Source: Oscillatoriophycideae cyanobacterium NC_groundwater_1537_Pr4_S-0.65um_50_18 | Lineage (GTDB): Bacteria; Cyanobacteriota; Cyanobacteriia; Elainellales; Elainellaceae | Assembly: GCA_016208305.1 (NCBI GenBank) | Contig: JACQYI010000056.1 | Coordinates: 1 to 64,000, forward strand | DNA length: 64,000 bases | Direction: 5' to 3' | Shown here: piece by piece, positions 1 to 8,919 of the stretch | How positions within the stretch are numbered: position 1 is the first letter of the stretch | Layout of the letters: each line of letters begins with the position of its first letter | Position numbers and translations under genes: made by a program | Notes under the pieces: model-generated | The model's database searches: none | The model's input: the letters and a program-made list of their open reading frames with translations, nothing else | What the model was told of the DNA's origin: nothing

Positions 1-1
1 C

Positions 2-118
2 TTGTTAGTACCATTGCGTCCAAATCGAGTTGAGCCTAGAGTTGTTAAACGCAGACCCAAACCTTTTCCCAGGATGCAGCAGCCTCGTTCAATGCTGAAA
101 GCTAAACTGGCTGCTTAA
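2..118 (+). CDS. IS4-type transposase, C-terminal tail (partial)
   Basis: The frame that opens at the window edge and ends in TAA at 116-118 reads ...RPNRVEPRVVKRRPKPF... and finishes KAKLAA. The motif R-x-E-P-R-x-V-K-R-R-P-K-P is a familiar C-terminal signature of cyanobacterial IS4-family DDE transposases. Only 38 residues are visible, so it cannot be said whether the element is intact to the left. No obvious terminal inverted repeat was recognised in the following bases. It marks mobile DNA just left of the window and near tRNA-Asp. The identification rests on one motif recalled from the family. Confidence 0.6.
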   Translation: MLVPLRPNRVEPRVVKRRPKPFPRMQQPRSMLKAKLAA

Positions 119-498
119 TTCTGCTTCCGTCAGTGCCATTCGTCCATAGTGCGCTCCTGGATAGGGTATCAACTATGTCTTAATTGACCTGTCGCTGCTG
201 CGATCGAGTCCCCTGATTGTCGCGTTAGCCTGACATGAGCCTAGCCACAGCTAGGACGCGCAATCGTAACTCATAGAAACGTAACTTACAGAGAAAGGCT
301 GCCGACAGAACAGTGGCTGTTGCTTTATATTTCACCTCTGAGACCTTGATCTGTCAAATCTGCCTAGGTTTCAGATACGTATAAGCTATAGATTGCAGAA
401 TTCTAAAGGCTGGGTTTCAGAGGTGTGGAACGCCTTTGAAATCCAGCCTTTAGGAAAAACAGGAACATCTTATGATCCAATGAGTTCCAGTTAAAGAA
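119..498. other. Intergenic stretch between transposase tail and tRNA-Asp
   Basis: No convincing reading frame was found. The only strong structure is the long hairpin at 403-453, described separately. If the transposase belongs to a complete element, its right end should lie in the first part of this stretch, but I could not delimit it. Confidence 0.5.
403..453. repeat. Long hairpin, copy A of a two-copy family
   Basis: CTAAAGGCTGG at 403-413 pairs with CCAGCCTTTAG at 443-453, and most of the sequence between continues the stem. A related hairpin sits at 49210-49260, with CTAAAAGCTGG and CCAGCTTTTAG ends and a similar TTTCAGAGG / ATTCCAGA interior. Two copies of one stem-loop in unrelated intergenic spaces suggest a REP-like dispersed palindrome rather than two chance terminators. 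Confidence 0.6.
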
Positions 499-572
499 CG
501 GGATCGACGGGGCTCGAACCCGCAACTTCCGCCGTGACAGGGCGGTGCTCTAACCAATTGAACTACGATCCC
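499..572 (-). tRNA. trnD: tRNA-Asp (GTC)
   Basis: The minus strand folds as a 74-nt tRNA. The acceptor stem GGGATCG pairs with CGATCCC and the discriminator is G, as expected for tRNA-Asp. The T arm reads GGTTCGAGCC. The anticodon stem and loop CCGCC-CTGTCAC-GGCGG puts GTC in the anticodon position. No CCA is encoded. It is preceded by a 185-base spacer from the next gene, which runs the opposite way. Confidence 0.93.
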
Positions 573-757
573 ATGTAGTTGGCGCGTTTCAGCGCGATCT
601 CCATATTCACCTAGAAATCAGGATTTGTCAAACACTTCCCTTAAAGTTTTATTTCAGAGCTGGCTTTCTACCCTGATACAATTCGATTTGCGGCAACTTT
701 GCCTGAGCTTTTATCGCCAGCCCGATCGCCGCACGTTCTGTCAAAAGCCTTGCACCC

Positions 758-1948
758 ATGACCTCTTCACTCAACCTTCTAGAACAGCACCGCCAGCAAT
801 TTCCAGCCCTTGCCAACAAGATGTACTTTAACTATGGCGGCCAAGGCGTCATGCCCCAAAGTGCGATCGCCGCCATTCTCAACGCCCATGAACACATCCA
901 GCAGGTAGGGCCTTTTTCGGCAGCCATCAATGAGTGGGTGACAGAAGAAATCGTCAATATGCGAGAAACCATTGCCACTGAGCTAGGTGCAGCGTCCGGC
1001 ACGATCGCCCTCACCGAAGATGTCTCTGTCGGCTGTAACATTGCGCTTTGGGGCATCGACTGGCAAACAGGCGATCATCTGCTGCTGTCCGACTGCGAAC
1101 ACCCAGGAATTATTGCCGCAGCTCTCGAAATCCAGCGGCGGTATGGGGCAGAAGTTACCTTTTGCCGATTGATGGAAACCTTGAATACGGGCGATCCCGT
1201 TACGACCATCACGCAAAATTTGCGTCCTACTACCCGTTTAGTCGTAGTGAGCCACATTCTTTGGAATACAGGGCAGGTTTTACCGATCGCGGCCATTGCC
1301 CGTGCCTGTCATGACTACCCCACCCCCCGAAAACCTGTGCGGCTTCTAGTCGATGCCGCACAGTCGGTAGGCGTGCTGCCCATCAACTTGAGCAAGCTAG
1401 GCGCAGACTTCTATGCCTTCACAGGGCACAAGTGGTGGGGTGGGCCTGCGGGTATCGGTGGACTTTACGTTCATCCAGAAGCCCTATCTAGCCTTAGCCC
1501 CACCTTTATCGGCTGGCGCAGCGTTCGCAAGAACTCCTCTGGCTACCCCACCGGATGGATGCCAGACAGCAGCCGATTTGAGATAGCCACGTCAGACTAT
1601 CCCCTCCTGAGCGGGCTGCAAGCCGCGATCGCCCTGCAAAACGAATGGGGTTCAGCCACAGAACGCTTTCAGCGGATTCGAGAACTGAGCCTTTATCTCT
1701 GGCAGCAGCTAGCCAACTTACCCCATATCACCTGTTTGCGTACGGCTGCCCCTGAAGCAGGGCTAGTTTCCTTTAAAGTCGATCGAGAAGGAAATGGCAT
1801 TCACAGTCGGCTAGTGCAAGAGCTAGAGCAGCAATCCATTTTTCTCCGCACCATTCAAGATCCAGACTGCGTCAGGGCTTGCATTCATTACCTGACTTTG
1901 GAGTCAGAAATTGATCGACTTGTTGAAGCTATTCAAAAGTTTGAATGA
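758..1948 (+). CDS. Class V aminotransferase-fold PLP enzyme, probable L-cysteine/cystine C-S lyase
   Basis: This is a 396-residue enzyme of the NifS/class V aminotransferase fold. FTGHKWWGGPAGIGGLYV carries the Schiff-base lysine (HK), and LLVDAAQSVG supplies the Asp that pairs with the PLP ring nitrogen. The short GHKW-WGGPAG segment and the total length resemble the cyanobacterial cystine lyase C-DES, which cleaves cystine and can supply sulfur for Fe-S clusters, more than SufS or IscS, which carry a mobile-loop cysteine near the C-terminus; no such cysteine motif is evident here. Isopenicillin-N-epimerase-like proteins share the fold, so the substrate is inferred. The ATG at 758 starts the conserved fold directly. 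It is a single-gene unit. Confidence 0.8.
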   Translation: MTSSLNLLEQHRQQFPALANKMYFNYGGQGVMPQSAIAAILNAHEHIQQVGPFSAAINEWVTEEIVNMRETIATELGAASGTIALTEDVSVGCNIALWGIDWQTGDHLLLSDCEHPGIIAAALEIQRRYGAEVTFCRLMETLNTGDPVTTITQNLRPTTRLVVVSHILWNTGQVLPIAAIARACHDYPTPRKPVRLLVDAAQSVGVLPINLSKLGADFYAFTGHKWWGGPAGIGGLYVHPEALSSLSPTFIGWRSVRKNSSGYPTGWMPDSSRFEIATSDYPLLSGLQAAIALQNEWGSATERFQRIRELSLYLWQQLANLPHITCLRTAAPEAGLVSFKVDREGNGIHSRLVQELEQQSIFLRTIQDPDCVRACIHYLTLESEIDRLVEAIQKFE

Positions 1949-2170
1949 AAATATGTCTTCCGCGTAGCTATAGTTACCTAGTAGCCCCCTTCCCTAGGTT
2001 AAGCTCTGTATCAGGCATAACTTTACTAAACTTTGCACAAATCACTGCTCAGGTTTAGGATTTAGACGTGCTTTAAGCGAGTTAAGAAATCAAATTTTGA
2101 AACAGAGCCTAGTCTGAGCAGGTTTAGTCTGGGAACTCAAGGACAGCATCACACGAAGGAGTTGCTAGAA

Positions 2171-3523
2171 ATGGTAGAAGTTGCTGAAAAGCATCGGGTC
2201 GTAATTGTGGGGGGCGGCTTTGGAGGTTTATATGCGGCAAAAGAGCTAGGTCGTGCTCCGGTGGAAGTAACGCTGATTGATAAACGGAACTTTCACCTAT
2301 TTCAACCACTGCTTTACCAAGTGGCAACGGGAACCCTATCGCCTGCCGATATTTCTTCGCCCTTGCGCGGCATTCTTAGCGGCAACAAAAACACCAAAGT
2401 GTTGATGGACGAAGTAGCAGACATTGATGCTGAACAGCAGAAAGTGATCGTGCAGGGTGGAGAAGTCCCCTACGATACGCTGATCATCGCCACAGGAGTC
2501 AGCCACCACTACTTTGGCAATGATCACTGGAAGCCTACAGCGCCTGGGTTAAAAACTGTAGAAGATGCCCTAGAAATGCGGCGGCGGATTTTCATGTCTT
2601 TTGAAGCCGCAGAGAAAGAAACCGATCCTGAGCAGCGCAAAGCCTGGTTGACTTTTGTCGTAGTGGGCGGCGGCCCAACAGGCGTAGAATTGGCTGGAGC
2701 GATCGCCGAACTGGCTTTCAATACCCTCAAGCAAGACTTCCGCAACATTGACACAAGCGAGGCCAAGATTCTGCTGCTAGAAGGTCTCGATCGCATTCTG
2801 CCTCCATACCCTCCGGAGCTTTCAGAAAAAGCAGCAGAGTCATTAACTCAGTTAGGCGTCACAATTCGCACCAAGACACTCGTCACCAACATTGAGAACA
2901 ATGTCGTCACGGCAAAGCAGGGCGATCAGGTTGAAGAAATTCCGGCTCAAACCATTCTGTGGGCAGCCGGAGTCAAAGCCTCCGTCATGGGCAAAGTTCT
3001 AGAACAGCGAGCAGGGGCAACACTCGATCGCGTTGGGCGGGTCATCGTAGAACCCGATCTCACCCTTCCCAATCAGCCCAATATCTTTGTGATTGGCGAT
3101 CTATCGGTCTACACGCACCAAGATGGCAAACCGCTCCCAGGTGTAGCGCCTGTTGCCGTACAAGAAGGGCAATATGTCGCGCGTCTGGTGCGTGAGCGCC
3201 TTCAGGGAAATAGCCTACCGCCTTTCCGCTATAACGACATGGGCAGTTTGGCCATCATCGGGCAAAACAAAGCAGTAGCTAGCATGGGCGGCGCAAAGTT
3301 TTCGGGGCCTCTAGCCTGGTTCCTGTGGATCTTTGCTCACATCTATTACCTGATCGAGTTTGACAACAAGCTGATCGTGATGCTCCAGTGGGGCTGGAAT
3401 TACTTTACCCGCAACCGTGGAGCCAGACTGATCACCGGAGAAGGAGCACTAGAACAAGAGACTGTTGATGCAGATGGCAATTATGCCGTTTCTTCTAAAG
3501 ACAAAGCGGTTGTCAAAGCCTAA
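2171..3523 (+). CDS. Type II NAD(P)H dehydrogenase (NDH-2)
   Basis: This 450-residue flavoprotein oxidises NAD(P)H and reduces the quinone pool without pumping protons. The N-terminal FAD-binding Rossmann motif is VVIVGGGFGGLYAAKEL, a second dinucleotide motif VVVGGGPTGVELAG lies in the middle, and GDLSVY with GVAPVAVQEGQ is the FAD/quinone-side signature of NDH-2. The C-terminal part after PLAWFLWIFAHIYYLIEF is hydrophobic and probably forms the membrane-associating helices. A TTG at 2162 is also in frame, but AAGGAG at 2156-2161 lies nine bases before ATG 2171, so I take 2171 as the start. In cyanobacteria such enzymes (Ndb) are thought to sense or poise the redox state of plastoquinone. 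The gene stands alone. Confidence 0.88.
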   Translation: MVEVAEKHRVVIVGGGFGGLYAAKELGRAPVEVTLIDKRNFHLFQPLLYQVATGTLSPADISSPLRGILSGNKNTKVLMDEVADIDAEQQKVIVQGGEVPYDTLIIATGVSHHYFGNDHWKPTAPGLKTVEDALEMRRRIFMSFEAAEKETDPEQRKAWLTFVVVGGGPTGVELAGAIAELAFNTLKQDFRNIDTSEAKILLLEGLDRILPPYPPELSEKAAESLTQLGVTIRTKTLVTNIENNVVTAKQGDQVEEIPAQTILWAAGVKASVMGKVLEQRAGATLDRVGRVIVEPDLTLPNQPNIFVIGDLSVYTHQDGKPLPGVAPVAVQEGQYVARLVRERLQGNSLPPFRYNDMGSLAIIGQNKAVASMGGAKFSGPLAWFLWIFAHIYYLIEFDNKLIVMLQWGWNYFTRNRGARLITGEGALEQETVDADGNYAVSSKDKAVVKA

Positions 3524-3566
3524 GGAACGGGAATTAAGCGATGTTTGGGAGGGGCGAGTAAAGCCA

Positions 3567-3613
3567 GATTATGCTTTGAAATCCTCACAGAGCAAAGCTT
3601 TCAAAGCATAATC
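3567..3613. terminator. Long perfect hairpin after the NDH-2 gene
   Basis: GATTATGCTTTGAAA (3567-3581) and TTTCAAAGCATAATC (3599-3613) are perfect 15-bp arms around a 17-base loop. It lies 44 bases after the NDH-2 stop and may end that transcript, but there is no T tract after it, so a rho-independent terminator is not proven. Confidence 0.5.
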
Positions 3614-3801
3614 CACGCCTCAATCAATTAAAACCTGCCGTAAAACTTGATTAAAGCCCGAAAGCCTTCAGCACCATCCCCATGCTGGAGGCTTTATAGT
3701 AGTGTTAAGTAAATTTACTGAGCCACGCTATCCCTGACCCAATCTTCAAAAATCAAGGCTCTCTATACTAGTCATCCTCAGCCATTAACAGGAGATTCCT
3801 G

Positions 3802-4239
3802 GTGAAATCCTCAAAGCCCAATGCAGCGCTCAACGCAGCATCGACCCTTGATTCAACCCAAGTGAGTACCCTAACTTTAGAACTCGTGGGGTTTCGCAAC
3901 CTCATGGGTGTCGTTAACTTGGGGCTATTTAACAGTCCAGAAGGATTTCCCAACGCCATTGAATATACGGTGCGATCGGGGAGTTTTCCCATCACAGAAG
4001 CACCTTTAATTCTTACTTTCCCCGAACTGCCCTATGGGCGCTATGCCGCCACAGTTCACCATGACGAAAATCAAGATGGCACACTCAATGTTAATAGCTT
4101 AGGCATCCCCAAAGAAGGGATTGGCTTTTCAGGCGATCCGAAGATTTGGATGGGAGTCCCCCCGTTTCACAAAGCCGCCTTTGACTTTACGCCCAGCTGT
4201 CAGACGATCGCCATCACCATGAAATACCTCTTGCCGTAG
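3802..4239 (+). CDS. DUF2141 family protein
   Basis: A 145-residue protein matching the DUF2141 pattern: a beta-rich domain with LELVGFRNLMGVVNLGLF near the start, then ATVHHDENQDGTLNVNSLGIPKEG and FSGDPKIWMGVPPFHKAAF at the end. Function is unknown for the family. Most members carry a secretion signal; here the N-terminus (KSSKPNAALNAASTLDST) is polar and shows none, so export is doubtful unless the true start lies elsewhere. The start is GTG at 3802, chosen because CAGGAG at 3789-3794 is well spaced before it. Its last 26 bases overlap the 3' end of the convergent acyltransferase gene. Confidence 0.8.
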   Translation: MKSSKPNAALNAASTLDSTQVSTLTLELVGFRNLMGVVNLGLFNSPEGFPNAIEYTVRSGSFPITEAPLILTFPELPYGRYAATVHHDENQDGTLNVNSLGIPKEGIGFSGDPKIWMGVPPFHKAAFDFTPSCQTIAITMKYLLP

Positions 4240-5413
4240 CCTCTGCAAGCACATCCAAATTTCGCTGCACCGTATGATGAAGTTTTTGAACAACATCATC
4301 AACTGTGCCAGCGCGATCGCGCCGATAGTCCGCCACATACTCTTTAAGATTAATCGGCTTGCCAATGCGCAAGTACGCCTGACGATAGCCCTTAGGGGGA
4401 GGTTGATCGATCTTGAAAACCTCTCGCTCTAAGCGAATTAAGGTATCCAAAAATCTTTCAGGCGTTGGTTTCTCAGACACATAGCCATCATAAATGGCAT
4501 CAAAATTGAGAACCCGCATTGTCGCTTGCAGCATCACATCCCAGCCGTCTCTGCCATCCGGCAGCAGCGTACTTTGCCGAGTCTCCAGCACATGCCGGAT
4601 GCGATAAACTCGTTCTCGATCGGCTTCTCCCGTTGCAGAAGTCAACGCCAACTGTTCCTCGCACTGCTGCAAGACCTGAGCCTTTAATCGAGCAATACGC
4701 TGATTCCAAGTGAGATCATACGGTGAAGTCAGACCATATTCCCGCTCACAATTCACCAAAACATACTCAGCAATCACCCGCAGCCGCTGATAAACATCGC
4801 CCTCCGTTCGGGTATCGGTTGCCTTTTCTAAACGGTCAAGCGTTTTCTGAATCACCACAGACATTTTGCCCATGTAGCGATACTTAATGCTAATCGGCAC
4901 CGCATACAAGTCAGAAAGCTCATTTTGTTTTGCCAACGCCTGTAGCCCAATCTGAACGGCTCCCGATCGAAACGGCATCACCGTATCATTTTGGAACGAG
5001 CATCCGCCCTCTGGGAAAATAACGAGCTTACTGCCTGGACGAGAGACAAGAGCCAGTGTCTGCTTGACGCTAGCGCGATCGACCAGACCCCGCCGCACTG
5101 AATATGCCCCCATGCGCTGATACAGCCATCCCTTAATACCTTGGAATCTCTCATGGGCTGCCAAGTAATAGAAGGGTTGCCCCACCCGTGCTGACAGCAA
5201 AAACATCACCACCTCATCTTGAAAAGTGGAATGATTGCACAGTAAAAGACAGGGCTGCTGTTGCAGTGTAGCAATAGAGACTTCTGGCTCAGCACTCACC
5301 ACGAGCTCTAATCGATTAAGCCATCGGGCAATCCAAGGAGAGGCTTGCTGGAACATCCACACCAAATAGGGGTTAATTTTGGGAGGATAAAAAGAGAGCG
5401 ATCGCCGCGTCAT
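4214..5413 (-). CDS. PlsC-like 1-acylglycerol-3-phosphate acyltransferase family protein
   Basis: At 399 residues this is longer than classical PlsC (about 240). The acyltransferase block I motif H-x4-D is seen as NHSTFQDE, and block III as FPEGGCSF; PIRSGAVQIG-like sequence (MPFRSGAVQIGL) follows, as usual. The C-terminal ~180 residues, from around the LTWNQRIARL segment, are extra and helical and give no clear assignment. It probably acylates a lysophospholipid or related acceptor at the membrane, although no strong transmembrane helix stands out. The gene is convergent with the DUF2141 gene and overlaps it by 26 bases, and it is separated by 372 bases from the gene upstream. Confidence 0.8.
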   Translation of the reverse strand: MTRRSLSFYPPKINPYLVWMFQQASPWIARWLNRLELVVSAEPEVSIATLQQQPCLLLCNHSTFQDEVVMFLLSARVGQPFYYLAAHERFQGIKGWLYQRMGAYSVRRGLVDRASVKQTLALVSRPGSKLVIFPEGGCSFQNDTVMPFRSGAVQIGLQALAKQNELSDLYAVPISIKYRYMGKMSVVIQKTLDRLEKATDTRTEGDVYQRLRVIAEYVLVNCEREYGLTSPYDLTWNQRIARLKAQVLQQCEEQLALTSATGEADRERVYRIRHVLETRQSTLLPDGRDGWDVMLQATMRVLNFDAIYDGYVSEKPTPERFLDTLIRLEREVFKIDQPPPKGYRQAYLRIGKPINLKEYVADYRRDRAGTVDDVVQKLHHTVQRNLDVLAEATARGISW

Positions 5414-5785
5414 TCTAGATCAATTGCAGAGTACTTCAATGAAAGAGATCAACTCACAAAGCTTGCTTAACTCAGAGTAGTCCTCAAAAGGCAATGATTT
5501 TTGCTAGATGGGTAAAGCCCACCCCAGAAAAAATTATTACCTCACCACCCATAACCCTACAGGTTAGAACTCCAAGATTTCGCACAGGACTCGATCGCCA
5601 TCCATCCCTAAAAATATAGCAAAGCAGCCCTAGGAGGCTGCCTTAAGCAATAGGATTATACCCTGCTAAATTCTCAATACAAGCTTTATCAGTCAGCAAT
5701 TCTCATTTTGAAATAAAGCTCAAAAAGTGCGAACTCCCCATTCCAAATTCATCGCACCCTCCCCTGATAAAATTCACGCGCAACG
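5414..5785. other. Intergenic stretch with a possible minus-strand terminator
   Basis: No gene was found. GCAGCC (5624-5629) and GGCTGC (5636-5641) form a short stem with a 6-base loop. Read on the minus strand it is followed by TTTGCTATATTTTT, so it could terminate the EAL gene transcribed from 7552. The remainder would hold the promoter of the acyltransferase gene. Confidence 0.4.
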
Positions 5786-7552
5786 CTAAGGTATCGCAAC
5801 TTGTAGCATCTGTCTGCCAGCCATCACTTCTTCGGCATACAAACTGTCCTTGAGAGCATCACCCTTCACTACACCCCGCAGCATCGGCGTGATGACATCA
5901 GCAGGCATCGGGCGACTGAAATAGAAACCCTGACCTTCATGACAGCCTCGCTCATGCAGGTAATCGAGTTGCTCTTGAGTTTCCACTCCCTCAGCCGTAA
6001 TACTGAGCCGCAGACTTTTTGCCAAAGCGATGATAGCGTTAGTCACGGCAGCACTATCAGGATTAGAGGTAATATCCTGCACAAAAGATCGATCGATCTT
6101 GAGCATATTCACAGGAAACCGCTTTAGATAGTTTAGAGAAGAGTAGCCTGTACCAAAATCATCTAGTGCCAGAGCAACCCCTAGCGCCCGCAGTTGCTCT
6201 AGCGTTCTAATCGATCGCTGCATATCAACCATCAAAACGCTCTCTGTCACTTCCAATTCTAAATAAGCAGCATCCAGGTTTGTTTCTTCAAGGATCCGGC
6301 TCACAATATTGACTAAGTTAGGCTGCTCAAACTGTCGGGCAGATAGATTAACTGATATGCGAATTGGAGCATATCCGGCCAACTGCCAATCTCGGTTTTG
6401 GGCACAAGCCTTGCGCAAAACCCATTCACCAATAGGTACAATCAAACCATTGGCTTCGGCAATAGGAATAAAGGCCGCTGGAGAAATCAAACCCTCTGTA
6501 GGATGCTGCCAACGTGCCAGTGCCTCCATTGCCGTCACTTGGCCGCTGTTTAAATCAATCAAGGGCTGGTAGAAAACCATCATTTCATTACGCTCTAGCG
6601 CTCCATGCAAGGCATTTTGTATCATCAAACGCTCTTGCAAACGCGCATTCATCTCAGGCAGATAGAACTGGTACTGGCTGCGACCCTGCTGCCTCACTTG
6701 ATAAAGCGCCAAGTAAGCCTGTTGTAAAAGCTGATCCATGCCGTTGCGATCGTCTACATCATTGATAACAATGCCGATACTAGCCGTAATGTGAATGACA
6801 TCACCCTCAATTAAGAACGGTTTTGCTAAAGTGCTAAGAATATTTTCGGATAAATTGATAACGCTTTCAAACGAAGTAATTTCAATTCGAGCGACCGCAA
6901 ACTCATCTTCCTTCAGATGTGCAATCATATCCGATTCAGATACGCAGACTGCCAAGCGTTTAGCCACAGATCTCAACAGCAAATTAGATTTTTCATGCTC
7001 CAGCGCATGAACCATAGAAGAAAAATCATCAATACCCACCAAAAGAACAGCGATGAGCCGTTGACTATTTTGAGGCTGCGACAGAATTTGATGCAGGCGA
7101 TCGCAAAACAGATACCGATTGGGTAATCCAGTTAGGGCATCATAAGAGCTGATATAGTGAATCAACTCATCTAACTGATGAAGTGCTTGAGACGTGTTTG
7201 TCATTAACGTCCCGACTTCATCTGTAAATTCAGTAGGCAGTTCTGGCAAGGCTTCTGTATTTAGATAGTCTTGCAATGCGGTAGAAGTCACAATAACAGG
7301 AGAAAGCAAGCGATGCAGTGCGTAAAGGGTTGCTGCTGTGCCCGCCAAGGTTGCAAAAAGAGCAATACCCAACACCTGTATCGTCGCCTTTCCAGAATTG
7401 GTATTAGAAACGAGAAAACTAAGAAGTAGGGCAAGAAGTGGAATGTGCGTCCCCAAAAACGCTACTGCCATGATTTTAGCAATGTAGCTTTTTCTCAGGA
7501 GATCGAAACGATCTAGAAATGCGTATAAGTCAAGTTTAGGATAGAGATTCAT
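5786..7552 (-). CDS. Membrane-anchored GGDEF-EAL protein, probable c-di-GMP phosphodiesterase
   Basis: The 588-residue protein has two N-terminal membrane helices (about 26-48 and 57-80), a short linker, a GGDEF domain (about 130-300) and an EAL domain (about 310-565). The GGDEF domain keeps the YDALTGLPNR entry motif, but its active-site loop reads LKEDEF (213-218) in place of GGDEF, so cyclase activity is unlikely. The EAL domain looks active: MEALARW holds the EAL triplet at 343-345, and later NLSARQF, EVTESVL, LDDFGTGYSSL and KIDRSFV carry the usual metal and catalytic residues. The likely role is to hydrolyse c-di-GMP, with the degenerate GGDEF possibly binding GTP as a regulator. The lack of a sizeable extracytoplasmic loop argues against a periplasmic sensor. 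Confidence 0.9.
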   Translation of the reverse strand: MNLYPKLDLYAFLDRFDLLRKSYIAKIMAVAFLGTHIPLLALLLSFLVSNTNSGKATIQVLGIALFATLAGTAATLYALHRLLSPVIVTSTALQDYLNTEALPELPTEFTDEVGTLMTNTSQALHQLDELIHYISSYDALTGLPNRYLFCDRLHQILSQPQNSQRLIAVLLVGIDDFSSMVHALEHEKSNLLLRSVAKRLAVCVSESDMIAHLKEDEFAVARIEITSFESVINLSENILSTLAKPFLIEGDVIHITASIGIVINDVDDRNGMDQLLQQAYLALYQVRQQGRSQYQFYLPEMNARLQERLMIQNALHGALERNEMMVFYQPLIDLNSGQVTAMEALARWQHPTEGLISPAAFIPIAEANGLIVPIGEWVLRKACAQNRDWQLAGYAPIRISVNLSARQFEQPNLVNIVSRILEETNLDAAYLELEVTESVLMVDMQRSIRTLEQLRALGVALALDDFGTGYSSLNYLKRFPVNMLKIDRSFVQDITSNPDSAAVTNAIIALAKSLRLSITAEGVETQEQLDYLHERGCHEGQGFYFSRPMPADVITPMLRGVVKGDALKDSLYAEEVMAGRQMLQVAIP

Positions 7553-8075
7553 GAGATTCAGACAAGAGTCAAGATTTGAGAACAGAAACAGATTGTCGGA
7601 GTGGCAGACAAATCCAGCGAAAACCTCAAATGAGAACCAATTGACCTAACGCAGTTCTTGTTAATGCAACGATTTCCGCCAGAACGAGCATCACAGCCAG
7701 TAAATCTACCTTCTATGGTCAACTCTACAATCCAAAAACATCATCGTAGAATCACCGACTTACGTGTAAAATGTGCATAAATCAAATGCCTTTTACGCCT
7801 AAGCCGATGCCATCACTTTGCCGAATTTGCGAATTCAACTGATGCTTAGTCTAGGAAGGAATTACAGGGCGATCGCAGGGTTGAGATAATGGTATATAAA
7901 GATGCCGTTATAGAGTATGAAATGGAGTTTTTTACTGAAAGCACACTGAGATCAAAATATCTTGCCTAGGGCTACTAGGCGGAAAACAAATCCGCCAATT
8001 AGGCCAATCACTGGCAGAACAAATGAATGGATACAAACGTTAATTTCGGTAGAGAATGTTCGTCAGAGTACAAGT
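7553..8075. other. Divergent intergenic region
   Basis: This region separates the divergent EAL gene and the membrane-protein gene. A TTG-started extension of the downstream frame back to 7962 is open, but its sequence (PRATRRKTNPPIRPITGRTNEW) looks non-conserved, so I treat it as leader. TATATAAAG near 7893 is a possible -10-like segment; nothing else was recognised. Confidence 0.4.
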
Positions 8076-8753
8076 ATGCCCAATGTAATTCGTAAAGCTA
8101 ACCTGTTGCTCTACGCATCAGCCCAGTTCGTTGTTTTAACAATCGCCGCCATGTTGCTCTATCCAGGTAGCGCTAAGTATGAGCCGCAGAGCGATCGCTA
8201 CTTATTTTTTCAAAACTTTTTTAGCGATCTAGGTGCAACAAAAACCTACTCAGGTCTTGACAACATCAGCTCAATGCTTCTCTTCATCATTGCCCTATCC
8301 TCCATTGGAATCGCGCTGCTGATATTTTCGACCACCTGGAAAGCGATCGCATCTCACAAATCTGATCGGATCTTTGGATATGCTGCTCAAACCTTCGCTG
8401 GATTGAGCGGTCTTTGCTTCATTGGCATTGCCGCAACCCCCTGGAACCTCATGCTTGCCGCCCATAACAGCTTTGTGAAAGCAGCATTTAGCTTACTCTT
8501 GGGGTTTATCTTAAACTTGGTTATTCTGCAACTTAAAAACCACTGGCAAAAACAGTACAGCATCTTTAACCTTATCTACCTAGGTACCTTGTCAATCTAT
8601 GTTCTAATTTTGTTCTATGGCCCTGGTCTGGACACCCTTGAAGGTCTGGAATTTCAAGTTGCTGCCCAAAAAATTATTGTTTACGCTTCCGTTTTAAATC
8701 TAGGGCTTCAGGCTTGGGGAATGCGTCAGAGCGTTTTCAAAAGAATCAGTTAA
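8076..8753 (+). CDS. DUF998-like six-helix membrane protein
   Basis: From ATG 8076 the product has 225 residues with about six hydrophobic segments: LLYASAQFVVLTIAAMLLY, SSMLLFIIALSSIGIALLIF, FAGLSGLCFIGIAATPW, AAFSLLLGFILNLVIL, LIYLGTLSIYVLILF and IIVYASVLNLGLQAW. The conserved-looking loop YLFFQNFFSDLGAT between the first two helices, with F-x-S-D-L-G, resembles DUF998-type membrane proteins. Function is unknown. A longer frame starts with TTG at 7962, but the added 38 residues are polar and unlike a conserved domain. There is no strong ribosome-binding site for either start. Confidence 0.65.
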   Translation: MPNVIRKANLLLYASAQFVVLTIAAMLLYPGSAKYEPQSDRYLFFQNFFSDLGATKTYSGLDNISSMLLFIIALSSIGIALLIFSTTWKAIASHKSDRIFGYAAQTFAGLSGLCFIGIAATPWNLMLAAHNSFVKAAFSLLLGFILNLVILQLKNHWQKQYSIFNLIYLGTLSIYVLILFYGPGLDTLEGLEFQVAAQKIIVYASVLNLGLQAWGMRQSVFKRIS

Positions 8754-8919
8754 GTGCATCAACTGACATCGGCTTTGAATACTGTTTATGCCTAATAAGA
8801 TTGACGTTGTAGTACCAGATTTAATGATGCCTTAGAGACAAATAATCTTTCCTTAAACCTGTTTAAGAGTGAACCAAAGGATGATTGAAAATCCTTGTGG
8901 CAAAGCCTAAAATACAGGG